This document shows, piece by piece, positions 1 to 7,318 of a stretch of 15,275 nucleotides of DNA. Within the stretch, counting starts at the first letter, position 1, and each line of letters opens with the position of its first letter. The notes beneath the pieces were generated by a model that was not told the origin of the DNA, did no database searches, and saw nothing but the letters and a program-made list of their open reading frames with translations. Source of the DNA: Rhodospirillaceae bacterium (GTDB taxonomy: Bacteria; Pseudomonadota; Alphaproteobacteria; Rhodospirillales; Magnetovibrionaceae); assembly GCA_002732845.1 (NCBI GenBank), contig NVSZ01000008.1, forward strand, positions 9,667 through 24,941, read 5' to 3'. The position numbers and the translations under genes were made by a program.

Positions 1-2
1 TT

Positions 3-725
3 CAACGGGTTATGATTCGGTATTCAAGTAACGCCGAGCCTGCCTTGGCGGGTATTTCGTTTGAAGCCAAACCTGGAGAATTGGTGGCGATTATCGGATC
101 AAACGGTTCCGGAAAATCAACCATCATGAAATTGATTGCCAATCTTTATAAGACACAGGCTGGCACGGTGAAAATTGATGACATTGACACCCGTCAATTG
201 AACTTGGTTGATCTGCGCAATTCCATTGGTTACCTGCCGCAACGATCCGACCTGTTTGCCGGCACCATCGAAGAAAACCTAAAAGTCGCCAATCCCGTCG
301 CCACCCGAAAACAGCTGGAAAATGCTTTGGAAGAAGCCGGCGTTTTGGATGATGTACAGGCGTTGCCCGATGGCATCACCACGATGCTGACGGAAAAGAC
401 CAAGACACAGGTTTCAACGGGCTTTAGCAAGGGTTTGACCTTGGCCCGGACTTTCTTGTGCGATTCAAATATTATGCTGTTTGACGAACCCAGCGTTGCT
501 TTGGATATTGAATCCGATGAAATGTTGAAAAAGAAAATCAAATCTTTCCGGGGTAAGGTGACGACTTTGTACGTCACCCACCGCAAAGATTACATCGCCA
601 TGGCCGACCGCGTGATCGCTTTGCGGGCGGGGCAAATTACCTTTAACGGAACCCCAAAACAGCTTGCCGATCGTGGAAAAAAACTAAGAAAGAGAAGAGA
701 GAGCCGCAGTGACCGACGCCAATAA
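3..725 (+). CDS. Type I secretion-type ABC transporter, C-terminal ATPase domain (5' end outside window)
   Basis: This is the nucleotide-binding domain of an ABC exporter. The frame is open back to the first bases, so the ATG at 12 is internal and the membrane domain lies upstream of the window. Visible motifs, counted from that ATG: Walker A GSNGSGKST at residues 29-37, a Q-loop in YLPQRSDLF, Walker B IMLFDEPS (about 470-490), and an H-loop histidine in YVTHRKD. The ABC signature normally reads LSGGQ, but here the region (411-450) reads VSTGFSKGLTLAR, so the motif is degenerate although LAR is kept. The gene overlaps the following HlyD-type adaptor gene by 17 bases, which supports a type I secretion role: export of a protein across both membranes with a TolC-like channel not seen here. 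A degenerate signature is typical of one half of a heterodimeric ABC pair, so a partner gene may lie upstream (inference). The C-terminus is very basic. Confidence 0.88.
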   Translation, partial: QRVMIRYSSNAEPALAGISFEAKPGELVAIIGSNGSGKSTIMKLIANLYKTQAGTVKIDDIDTRQLNLVDLRNSIGYLPQRSDLFAGTIEENLKVANPVATRKQLENALEEAGVLDDVQALPDGITTMLTEKTKTQVSTGFSKGLTLARTFLCDSNIMLFDEPSVALDIESDEMLKKKIKSFRGKVTTLYVTHRKDYIAMADRVIALRAGQITFNGTPKQLADRGKKLRKRRESRSDRRQ

Positions 726-2106
726 TCCATCAGCACCCACACCCGGGGCTTCGGCCCCGGCGCCTTCCGTCAAAATGAGTGCGGCGGAAAATGCCACCAA
801 TATGGGCCGTTCGCGGTTGTCTCAATCTTTGATGCTGGAAGAGCAAAGCCCCAGAGGTTTGCTTCGCTTTGCCGCCTTTTTCATTTTTGTTTTCACGGTT
901 ATTTTCATCATCTGGGCGGCCAATACCCGCATTTCTCAGGTTGTGGTGACGTCTGGTGAAGTGTCGCCGTTTGGTTCGGTCAAAACCATCCAGCACTTAG
1001 AAGGCGGCATTATCGAAGACATTCGCGTCCGCGATGGCGATCTTGTGGAAAAAAACGAAATCATCATGGTTTTGTCCCCGTCCGGGGTTACCGCTGAACG
1101 CAACCAGTTGGCCGTTCGCCTGACCGCCCTTGAACTCGAAGCCGAACAATTGCACGCGATTTCGATGGGCAATACCGATGTGATCGAACAGGTCACCGGC
1201 ACCCGCAACGAATTTTTGGCGAACGTTCAGGCGCAACTTTTCCAAGCCAAACACAAGGCCACACAAGCGCAAATTCAAGTCATTGAAAAACAAATCACAC
1301 AAAAAATGATTCAACGCGGTCAAGCCAAGAAAAAAGCCGCCGCCGTGGCGCGCCAAGTCAGCCTTTTGCGCGAACAACTGAAAATCCGCAAAAACCTGAT
1401 GGACAAAGGCCTGCAACCCAAATTGGTCTATCTGGACAGCCAACGCGAATTGTCTCGCGTTCAAGCTCAGCGCTCAGAAGCCGTTGATTTGCAACGCCAA
1501 CTCACAGAATCTATTTCTGAACTGGAAAGTCGTAAGCTTGAAATCAACGCACGCCTGCCCATGGAAGCTGCGCAAAGTTTGGCGACCGTCAGTTCCGAAA
1601 TTGCCGAATTAAAAGAAGTCATTGCTCAGGTTGAAAACCGTGTGAATCGTTTGCAAATCCGTTCTCCTGTTAAAGGCGTCGTGCAAAACCTGCGCACCGA
1701 AACCGTGGGCAGTGTTATCCCCGGCGGCGAAACCATCGCAGAAATCATTCCGTCTGATGTTGAACTGAAAATCAACGCCCGCATTGCCACCGACGACATT
1801 GGCTTTGTGTTTAAGGGGCAAGTGGCAAACGTCAAGGTTCAAGCTTACGATTACACCCGGTTTGGCCATATCAATGGCTCGATTGACCGCATTTCGGCCA
1901 CGACCTACACCGATGAACTCGGCAACCCATTTTATTTAGCGCTCATCTCGTTGGAACAAAACTATGTTGGCAAAAACCCCGCCATTAATCGGGTAGTCCC
2001 CGGCATGACGGTAATTTCCGACATTCGTACGGGTGAAAGAACGTTGATGGAATATTTGTTAAAGCCGGTTTATTTGGCCTTCAGCGAAGCCTTCCGCGAA
2101 CGGTAA
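709..2106 (+). CDS. HlyD-family type I secretion membrane fusion protein (periplasmic adaptor)
   Basis: A 465-residue protein with the layout of a type I secretion adaptor, which links an inner-membrane ABC exporter to an outer-membrane channel. A Pro/Ala-rich cytosolic N-terminus of about 50 residues precedes one membrane segment (about residues 52-71, FAAFFIFVFTVIFIIWA). Next comes the first half of the lipoyl-like domain (HLEGGIIEDIRVRDGDLVEKNE), then a long Gln/Glu/Lys-rich coiled-coil hairpin (about 130-310), the second lipoyl half (RSPVKGVVQNLRTETVGSVI), a beta-barrel region, and the family's typical ending (VVPGMTVISDIRTGERTL then LLKPV). Length is normal for the family. The start is GTG at 709 after a purine-rich AGAGAAGAGAGAG stretch. 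It overlaps the end of the ABC gene, so the two are probably translationally coupled. The exported substrate is not identifiable in this window. Confidence 0.93.
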   Translation: MTDANNPSAPTPGASAPAPSVKMSAAENATNMGRSRLSQSLMLEEQSPRGLLRFAAFFIFVFTVIFIIWAANTRISQVVVTSGEVSPFGSVKTIQHLEGGIIEDIRVRDGDLVEKNEIIMVLSPSGVTAERNQLAVRLTALELEAEQLHAISMGNTDVIEQVTGTRNEFLANVQAQLFQAKHKATQAQIQVIEKQITQKMIQRGQAKKKAAAVARQVSLLREQLKIRKNLMDKGLQPKLVYLDSQRELSRVQAQRSEAVDLQRQLTESISELESRKLEINARLPMEAAQSLATVSSEIAELKEVIAQVENRVNRLQIRSPVKGVVQNLRTETVGSVIPGGETIAEIIPSDVELKINARIATDDIGFVFKGQVANVKVQAYDYTRFGHINGSIDRISATTYTDELGNPFYLALISLEQNYVGKNPAINRVVPGMTVISDIRTGERTLMEYLLKPVYLAFSEAFRER

Positions 2107-2118
2107 TTCGGTTATCCT

Positions 2119-3450
2119 TTACGGCTCACACTTTACATCTGCGCGCAGCGGCGGCAAGCCGAGCGTAAGGCTAGAAGACGTGTTGTCGACATTGTCTGAA
2201 CTTGAATAGTCTTCGCATTTAATGGGGGCTTCGGTGGGATCAACCGTTACCGCATCGACCCTCGATTTGGTTAGCCTTCTGGGCGGTGTTGGAAAATTGG
2301 GGGCCTCAAAGACACTTTCAGCAGCAGGTTTGACTGATCCCCATTGTGCTTTTGGGGGTTGGGAAGTCTGGGCCTTACGCTTTGGTCGCAGCTTCACAGG
2401 CTTTTTCATTTGAGCCGATACCGGCTCTGGCTTTTTTTGAACGCGGGCCACCATCGTTTTTAAAAAGAATGTGCGCACGGGGTTTAATTTGCTTTTGGTG
2501 TTGGGAACAAAGCTGACGATGGGCAAAGGCTCATCAACGGGTTCTGGGTCCGGCGCAAATTTAAACTCAGGCTTTGATGGGACTTCAACCTCAGGGAGCG
2601 CGGCAAGCTCAGTCCTTGGCACGACCGAAACCTCGGCCTGTATCACTGGCAAAGCGGCAACCGCCCGGTCGGTTTCAAGCGGCACGGCTTTGGCGGGCTG
2701 GGATGCTATCGATTTAAACGGGGATTCTAAAATTATAGGTTTGACGGCGGCTTCGGCAATAACGGGCTTTGATTTCGGTTTCGGTTTCGGTTTCGGTTTC
2801 GGTTTCGGCAAGGGTTTAGGCTGAGGTTTCGCCATCACATACTTTTTAACAATCGGTTTGGGGCTGGACGGTGGATACGCCGGTGGTTTCGAAATGTCCG
2901 ATAAGTCTCCAATCTTTGAAGGTGCGGGTGCCAGAAATGGCTTTGCCGATTTTTGCACCAATAATTTTGGCTGTACGGGTTTTGGTACGGGTTTTGGTGC
3001 GGGTTTTGGTGCGGGTTTTGGTGCGGGTTTTGGCACGGATTTTGGAACTGGTTTCATTTTGGCAATGGGCTTTGCTTTTACAACGCGTTTGGCTGTGCTT
3101 TTCGCGATTTTTTTATAAGCTTTAACAGGTTTAGACAATCCGCTTTCGTCCAATTTGTCCCGTTCCTTCAACAAATATTGCACCAGATAAAAATGCCCGG
3201 CATCAATGGCCAGATCGACCGCCGTACGGCCCCGATCATTGTAAGCGTAAAGATCGCCCCCTTCTTTCAGAGCCACCTTCGCTAGGCTTAAGTCATTTTT
3301 TTGCACGGCCACAAACAATTTTGCCGTCGCCGCCTCTAACGCTTGGGCCACCACAGACACAGGAAAGGTAAAAAGCAAGGCAAGCAAAGCCACAGCCGGT
3401 AAATACCCCAGCCTACTGTTCCACCTTTTTATGATCTTCAAATCCATCAT
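2119..3450 (-). CDS. Predicted exported ankyrin-repeat protein with Lys/Pro-rich repeat tracts
   Basis: About 443 residues, function unknown. The N-terminus is a likely signal peptide: basic residues (KIIKRW), a hydrophobic core (YLPAVALLALLFTFPVSVV) and an AQA cleavage site near residue 37. Residues about 40-105 form two ankyrin-like repeats (AKLFVAVQKNDLSLAKVAL and GRTAVDLAIDAGHFYLVQYLL). The rest is low-complexity, rich in Pro and Lys, with APKP repeats and a KPKPKPKP tract resembling the stiff periplasmic spacer of TonB, though no TonB C-terminal domain is visible. The tail has two cysteines (KCEDYSSS, VKCEP). The reading frame also has a GTG at 3453 and a second ATG at 3447. An AGGGG sits closest to a good spacing for the 3447 start, so the exact start is uncertain. 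The gene is convergent with hlyD (12-base gap) and divergent from the Sel1 gene. A periplasmic or surface role is inferred; linkage to the secretion system is only positional. Confidence 0.75.
   Translation of the reverse strand: MMDLKIIKRWNSRLGYLPAVALLALLFTFPVSVVAQALEAATAKLFVAVQKNDLSLAKVALKEGGDLYAYNDRGRTAVDLAIDAGHFYLVQYLLKERDKLDESGLSKPVKAYKKIAKSTAKRVVKAKPIAKMKPVPKSVPKPAPKPAPKPAPKPVPKPVQPKLLVQKSAKPFLAPAPSKIGDLSDISKPPAYPPSSPKPIVKKYVMAKPQPKPLPKPKPKPKPKPKSKPVIAEAAVKPIILESPFKSIASQPAKAVPLETDRAVAALPVIQAEVSVVPRTELAALPEVEVPSKPEFKFAPDPEPVDEPLPIVSFVPNTKSKLNPVRTFFLKTMVARVQKKPEPVSAQMKKPVKLRPKRKAQTSQPPKAQWGSVKPAAESVFEAPNFPTPPRRLTKSRVDAVTVDPTEAPIKCEDYSSSDNVDNTSSSLTLGLPPLRADVKCEP
2774..2808. repeat. 6-bp tandem repeat (TTCGGT) inside the ankyrin protein gene
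   Basis: Nearly six perfect copies of a 6-base unit, TTCGGT on the plus strand. On the coding (minus) strand they encode alternating Lys-Pro. The unit is a multiple of three, so gain or loss of copies changes protein length without breaking the frame. The near-identity at DNA level points to recent slippage or expansion. Confidence 0.9.
2975..3046. repeat. 12-bp minisatellite (GCGGGTTTTGGT) encoding APKP repeats
   Basis: Five units of 12 bases (2975-3034) follow the pattern ACGGGTTTTGGT or GCGGGTTTTGGT with one or two differences, followed by a sixth degenerate unit to 3046. On the coding strand each unit gives Pro-Lys-Pro with Ala or Val. The array is in frame, so copy-number change would alter the length of the proline-rich spacer of the encoded protein. 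Confidence 0.9.
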
Positions 3451-3453
3451 CAC

Positions 3454-3510
3454 CCCTATTTATCCCATTTTAAGGTTGACGGTTCTAGCCATAAAGTTGA
3501 ATTATCCAGC
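3454..3510. promoter_or_regulatory. 57-base divergent promoter region between the ankyrin and Sel1 genes
   Basis: The starts of two divergent genes are separated by only 57 bases, so both promoters must lie here or extend into the coding ends. On the plus strand, TTGACG (3476-3481) is a good -35 match, and AATTAT (3500-3505) is a weak -10 at 18-base spacing. On the minus strand, TAAAAT (plus-strand ATTTTA, 3467-3472) is a possible -10 but its -35 is poor. These calls rest on consensus matching only. Confidence 0.4.
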
Positions 3511-4956
3511 ATGAAAACGCGTCTTTTAATCTCGGCCCTTTGTTTATCCTTATTCTTGGCCCCGCCCGTGTTGGCGGCAGAATTTCAAGATGGGATAGAT
3601 GCGATTAAGCGCGGGGATTATGAGACCGCCTTAAAAGCCTTAAAACCCCATTTAAAACAAGGCCATGCCGAGGCTCAGTATAATCTTGGCGTGATGTTTG
3701 ATAACGGTTTGGGGGTTCCGCAAAGCTATGAAAAAGCCCTGAACTGGTACACTTTGGCCGCTGAACAGGGCGACAGGAATGCGCAAAGCAACTTAGGGGC
3801 CTTGTATGAAGAAGGCCTTGGCACACAAAAAGACCACGCCGCTGCCCTTAAGTGGTACACCCGGGCTGCTGAACAAGGAGCCGCCAGCGCCCAGTACAAT
3901 CTGGCTCTGTTCTATTATAAAGCCACCACCATCCCCAGAAATTTTCGTCTTGCGGCAAAGTGGTACACGCTGGCCGCCGAACAGGGCGAAGTGAACGCGC
4001 AAAACAATTTGGGCCAAATGTTAGACCACGGTGTTGGCCTTGCCCAAAATTTCGAACAAGCCTTTAAATGGTACGGTTTTGCGGCCCAGCAAGGTGATGC
4101 GGCGGCGCAATATAATCTGGCTGTCCTGCACAAAGACGGCCTTGGCACCCTGCAAGACTATAAAACCGCGTTTCATTGGTTCAATAAATCATCGGCCCAA
4201 GGTTTTGTGGATGCCCAAATCAACCTCGCCCGCCTGTACAAAAATGGTCTTGGCACCGAACAAAATGATCAGGCCACCATTTATTGGTACAGCTTGGCCG
4301 CCAACAAAGGTTCTGGCGAGGCTCAGTATAACCTTGGCCTGATCTATAAGAATGGCATCAGCGTCCCGCAAAACCTGAACAAAGCCGCCCACTGGTTTAA
4401 ATTAGCCGCCGAACTGGGCGAATCCGGGGCTCAGCAAAATTTAGGCCTGATGTACAAAAACGGCATCGGCGTTCCCCAAGACGATGAAATGACCGCCTAT
4501 TGGTACGAAAAAGCCGCCGAACAGGGCATTGCTTCGGCCCAATACGATTTGGCCCTGATGTACAGCAATGGCATCGGCATTGAACAAAGTTATTCCCAAT
4601 CTGTGCGTTGGATGAGCGCGGCCGCCAAGGGCGGCCTTGGCGATGCTCAATATAATCTGGCATCCTTATATAAGAACGGCCTGAGCGTCGAACGGGATGA
4701 AAAAACCGCCCTGTATTGGTATCACCGCGCCGCGGCCCAAGGTAACGTCAGCGCCCAGTTTAATTTAGGGCTGATGTTTTACAAAGGCCAAGGCGGCGAG
4801 CAAAACATCACTGGCGCTTACGTTTGGTGGAGTTTGGCGGCGAAGCAAGGCCATGTTGGTGCCGAAAACAATCTTGATGTCGCAAAAAAAGAAGTCCCGG
4901 CCCAAGAGCTTGCAACAGCAGACACTTTTATCGAAACCTGGACCTCCAAGCCTTAG
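3511..4956 (+). CDS. Predicted exported Sel1-repeat (TPR-like) protein
   Basis: A 481-residue protein with a signal peptide (MKTRLLISALCLSLFL, cleavage near VLA-A at residues 20-23) followed by an N-terminal half-repeat (GIDAIKRGDYETALKAL). Then come eleven consecutive Sel1-like repeats, each exactly 36 residues, covering residues 53-448 (3667-4854). The consensus is AQYNLGLMYKNGLG, then xxQ, then AAxWYxxAAEQG. A partial twelfth repeat (AENNLDVAKK) and a short acidic tail close it. Sel1 repeats form alpha-solenoids that bind partner proteins; exported Sel1 proteins often act in envelope assembly, secretion or signalling, but no partner can be named here. The start is fixed by the signal peptide, although no clear ribosome-binding site precedes ATG 3511. 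It is transcribed away from the ankyrin-repeat gene. Confidence 0.88.
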   Translation: MKTRLLISALCLSLFLAPPVLAAEFQDGIDAIKRGDYETALKALKPHLKQGHAEAQYNLGVMFDNGLGVPQSYEKALNWYTLAAEQGDRNAQSNLGALYEEGLGTQKDHAAALKWYTRAAEQGAASAQYNLALFYYKATTIPRNFRLAAKWYTLAAEQGEVNAQNNLGQMLDHGVGLAQNFEQAFKWYGFAAQQGDAAAQYNLAVLHKDGLGTLQDYKTAFHWFNKSSAQGFVDAQINLARLYKNGLGTEQNDQATIYWYSLAANKGSGEAQYNLGLIYKNGISVPQNLNKAAHWFKLAAELGESGAQQNLGLMYKNGIGVPQDDEMTAYWYEKAAEQGIASAQYDLALMYSNGIGIEQSYSQSVRWMSAAAKGGLGDAQYNLASLYKNGLSVERDEKTALYWYHRAAAQGNVSAQFNLGLMFYKGQGGEQNITGAYVWWSLAAKQGHVGAENNLDVAKKEVPAQELATADTFIETWTSKP

Positions 4957-4969
4957 CAAAGCCTTAGCA
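4948..4969. repeat. 11-bp perfect tandem duplication over a stop codon
   Basis: AAGCCTTAGCA occurs twice in direct succession (4948-4958 and 4959-4969). The first copy contains the TAG stop of the Sel1 gene. It looks like a recent small duplication with no effect on the protein. Confidence 0.85.
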
Positions 4970-5002
4970 ATAGTCTATTTGTATCATTTTTATTTTTTTT
5001 GA

Positions 5003-5012
5003 AACAATTGTT
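5003..5012. promoter_or_regulatory. Perfect palindrome AACAATTGTT, candidate operator of the catabolic operon
   Basis: A 10-base perfect inverted repeat that overlaps the first two bases of the proposed -35 hexamer upstream of the RpiR-type regulator gene. RpiR proteins bind inverted repeats and often control their own operon, so this is a plausible site for autoregulation. It is short and AT-rich, so chance occurrence is possible. Confidence 0.3.
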
Positions 5013-5039
5013 GCAGTCCCATTATTTGGGGCCTAACAT
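5011..5039 (+). promoter_or_regulatory. Candidate sigma70 promoter for the RpiR/aminotransferase/BKACE/TRAP operon
   Basis: TTGCAG (5011-5016) and TAACAT (5034-5039) are separated by exactly 17 bases, placing transcription start near 5046, about 37 bases before the GTG start at 5083. It lies in the only sizeable gap (4957-5082) upstream of the eight-gene run. That gap also has T-rich stretches (4986-5000) but no clear terminator hairpin for the Sel1 gene. Confidence 0.45.
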
Positions 5040-5082
5040 CCTTGCTCAGAGCTAGAAAACAATAGCTACAGGCAGGGTAAAA

Positions 5083-5982
5083 GTGGATTTTCAATCGATC
5101 TGTCAACGGATTGAAGAAACGTACGGTACGATGAGCCCACAGCTCAAGCGCGCCGCTCGCCATGCGCTTGACCATCCCGATGATATCGCCTTGAATTCCA
5201 TGCGCCAATTTGCAAGTAAAGCCGGTGTGCAACCCGCCACCATGGTGCGTCTGGCGCAAAAACTGGATCTGGACGGTTATGCCAGTTTTCAAAAGCCCTT
5301 TCAGACGCGCCTGCGCACCCGCCCGGCACAATCGTATTCCAACAGTGCCCGATCCATTCAGGCCCGCGGCCCCGACAACGGTCGCGATATGTTCGAAGAA
5401 ATGATGCACATGGATCATGCCAATCTGAACGACATTTCCGCAACCGTTGGCTATGAGACTCTGGCCAAATGCGCCAAGCTAATTTCCAAGGCACCACATG
5501 TTTATGTTGCCGGAGTCCGGGGCTGTTATCCGGCCGCCTTTTATTTTCAATACGCGTGCAGCATGTTTAAAAACAATGTTACGCTTTTGGATGGACGCGG
5601 CGGAACCTTTGCCGATGATCTGCGCGGGGCTGGTGAAAACGATGTTGTCTTGGTCATCAGTTTCGAGCCGTACAGCCGCAGCGTTGTGCATGCTGCCGAA
5701 TACGCAGCAAGCCACGGCGCGCACATTATTGCCATCACCGACAGTATTTTGTCGCCGTTGCTGAAGGGCGACAAAACCACGCCGATTATTTTACAATCCG
5801 CCTCCCCCGCTTTTTTCCATTCAATGTTGCCGGTTATGGCGGTGGTTCAGGCCTTGAGCCTTTTATTGTTGGCCGGCGGCGGCGAAAAAGCGCTTCGTGA
5901 ATTAACCGAAAGCGAAATTCAACTGGAAACCTTTGGCGCGTATTGGTCCGACGATGGCATGCTTGAAACGGAGGACGCGTAA
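5083..5982 (+). CDS. MurR/RpiR-family transcriptional regulator (HTH plus SIS domain)
   Basis: A 299-residue regulator. Residues about 1-78 match the RpiR N-terminal helix-turn-helix domain (ALNSMRQFASKAGVQPATMV, then LDGYASFQKPF). Residues about 110-260 form a SIS domain (LISKAPHVYVAGVRGCYPAA; VVLVISFEPYSRSVVHAAEY; IIAITDS). SIS domains classically bind phosphosugars, but the canonical small-residue GxGxS loop is replaced here by GVRGCYPAA and the usual S-x-S-G loop by FEPYSRS, so the ligand may not be a sugar phosphate. The start is GTG at 5083, preceded by CAGGG at 5 bases. It ends two bases before the aminotransferase ATG, with that gene's GGAGG inside its 3' end. It probably controls the downstream operon, sensing the imported substrate or an intermediate (inference). 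Confidence 0.88.
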   Translation: MDFQSICQRIEETYGTMSPQLKRAARHALDHPDDIALNSMRQFASKAGVQPATMVRLAQKLDLDGYASFQKPFQTRLRTRPAQSYSNSARSIQARGPDNGRDMFEEMMHMDHANLNDISATVGYETLAKCAKLISKAPHVYVAGVRGCYPAAFYFQYACSMFKNNVTLLDGRGGTFADDLRGAGENDVVLVISFEPYSRSVVHAAEYAASHGAHIIAITDSILSPLLKGDKTTPIILQSASPAFFHSMLPVMAVVQALSLLLLAGGGEKALRELTESEIQLETFGAYWSDDGMLETEDA

Positions 5983-5983
5983 G

Positions 5984-7318
5984 ATGAATAACGTCTTTCA
6001 CCGCGCCCCACGCATCACCCTGCCCAACGCTGTGCTGGGCGATGGCATTTACATCATTGATGACCAGGGTGATCGTTATATCGATGCCTGTGGTGGGGCC
6101 GCAGTGTCTTGTTTAGGACACAGCGACAAAACCGTACGCCAAGCCATTCATGACCAAGTCGATAAGCTGACATTCGTACACAGTGGATTTTTCACCACCG
6201 ACATCATGGAAAGCCTCGCCAAACGTTTAACCGCTTTGGCACCCCAAGGGATCGAGCGGGTTTATTTCCTGTCCGGTGGGTCCGAAGCCATGGAAGCCGC
6301 GTTAAAACTAACCCGTCAATATTTCTTAGAATCCGGAGAGCCCAAGCGCACGCGAATTATTGCGCGCCATCAAAGTTACCACGGCAATACGTTGGGCGCG
6401 TTAGCAACGGGCGGCAACAAACTGCGGCGCGAACCATTTGCACCTTTGCTGATGAATACGGTCAGCCACATTTCCGCCTGCAACCCTTATCGTTTTCAAG
6501 CCGAAGGCGAAAGCTTGGAAGATTACGGCCTGCGCGCGGCTCAGGACTTAGAAGACGAAATTTTACGTTTGGGTCCCGACACGGTTGCGGCCTTTGTCGC
6601 CGAACCCGTAGTCGGCGCGACCGCCGGGGCGTTGGTCGCACCGCCCGGATATTTCAAACGCATTCGCGAAATTTGTGACCAATACGGTGTGTTGTTGATT
6701 CTGGATGAAGTCATGTGCGGCATGGGCCGGGTTGGCACCACATTCGCCTCTGAACAAGAAGGCATCGTTCCCGATATGATCACCGTGGCCAAGGGATTGG
6801 GCGCGGGCTATCAGGCGATTGGCGCGTTATTGGTTTCGGGTAAAATTTTCGATACCTTGGTCAACGGCAGTGGATTTTTCCAACACGGTCATACCTATAT
6901 GGGACACGCCACCGCGTGTGCGGCAGCGTCGGCGGTTTTAGATGTGATAGAACGCGATAACCTGCTCAGCAACGTGCGCACCCAAGGCGGTATTTTGGAC
7001 CACCTGTTGCACAGTGCCTTTGACGATCACCCGCACATCGGAGACATTCGCGGACGCGGACTGTTTCAAGCCATCGAATTGGTCAAGGACAGAGATACAA
7101 AAGAGCCTTTCGATCCATCTTTGAAATTGCATGCCCGCATTAAAAAACAAGCCATGGCGCGCCACCTGATGTGTTACCCCATGGGCGGCACGGCGGATGG
7201 CACGCGCGGCGACCATGTTCTTTTGGCCCCGCCGTATATTGTCACCCAAGACCAAGTCGCCGAAATTGTGGACCGTCTGAAGAATGCCGTTGATGCGGCT
7301 ATTGGCGAGGTCTTGTAA
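5984..7318 (+). CDS. Class III PLP-dependent aminotransferase
   Basis: A 444-residue fold-type I aminotransferase of class III, which moves an amino group from a substrate amine, usually a non-alpha (omega or beta) amino group, to pyruvate or 2-oxoglutarate. Visible features are the PLP-phosphate and substrate region (FLSGGSEAMEAALKLTRQYF), YHGNTLGALA, the aspartate that contacts the PLP ring nitrogen (D241 in LILDEVMCGMGR), and the Schiff-base lysine K270 in ITVAKGLGAGYQ. Length is typical. An in-frame ATG exists at 5933, but the start at 5984 is preferred because it follows GGAGG at a good distance and begins at the normal family N-terminus. Its stop TAA overlaps the next ATG by one base (TAATG), so it is tightly coupled to BKACE. 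It probably makes the keto acid used by BKACE, or handles an amino product of it; the exact substrate is unknown. Confidence 0.9.
   Translation: MNNVFHRAPRITLPNAVLGDGIYIIDDQGDRYIDACGGAAVSCLGHSDKTVRQAIHDQVDKLTFVHSGFFTTDIMESLAKRLTALAPQGIERVYFLSGGSEAMEAALKLTRQYFLESGEPKRTRIIARHQSYHGNTLGALATGGNKLRREPFAPLLMNTVSHISACNPYRFQAEGESLEDYGLRAAQDLEDEILRLGPDTVAAFVAEPVVGATAGALVAPPGYFKRIREICDQYGVLLILDEVMCGMGRVGTTFASEQEGIVPDMITVAKGLGAGYQAIGALLVSGKIFDTLVNGSGFFQHGHTYMGHATACAAASAVLDVIERDNLLSNVRTQGGILDHLLHSAFDDHPHIGDIRGRGLFQAIELVKDRDTKEPFDPSLKLHARIKKQAMARHLMCYPMGGTADGTRGDHVLLAPPYIVTQDQVAEIVDRLKNAVDAAIGEVL

Noticed and set aside
997..1464. 155-codon minus-strand open frame within hlyD
   Set aside because: Antisense shadow of the coiled-coil region; no recognisable protein features.
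2975..3046. Regular repeats considered as a CRISPR array
   Set aside because: Units are 12 bases without spacers and encode an in-frame protein repeat.
2471..3118. Gly/Phe-rich plus-strand open frames with GFGFG repeats
   Set aside because: These are reverse-strand readings of the Lys/Pro-coding repeats of the ankyrin gene; the minus-strand reading has a signal peptide and ankyrin repeats.
4984..5000. T-rich run after the Sel1 gene as an intrinsic terminator
   Set aside because: No GC-rich hairpin precedes it, so terminator status is not supported.
5933..5983. In-frame upstream start of the aminotransferase
   Set aside because: The extension lies within the regulator gene and lacks family similarity; ATG 5984 follows GGAGG.
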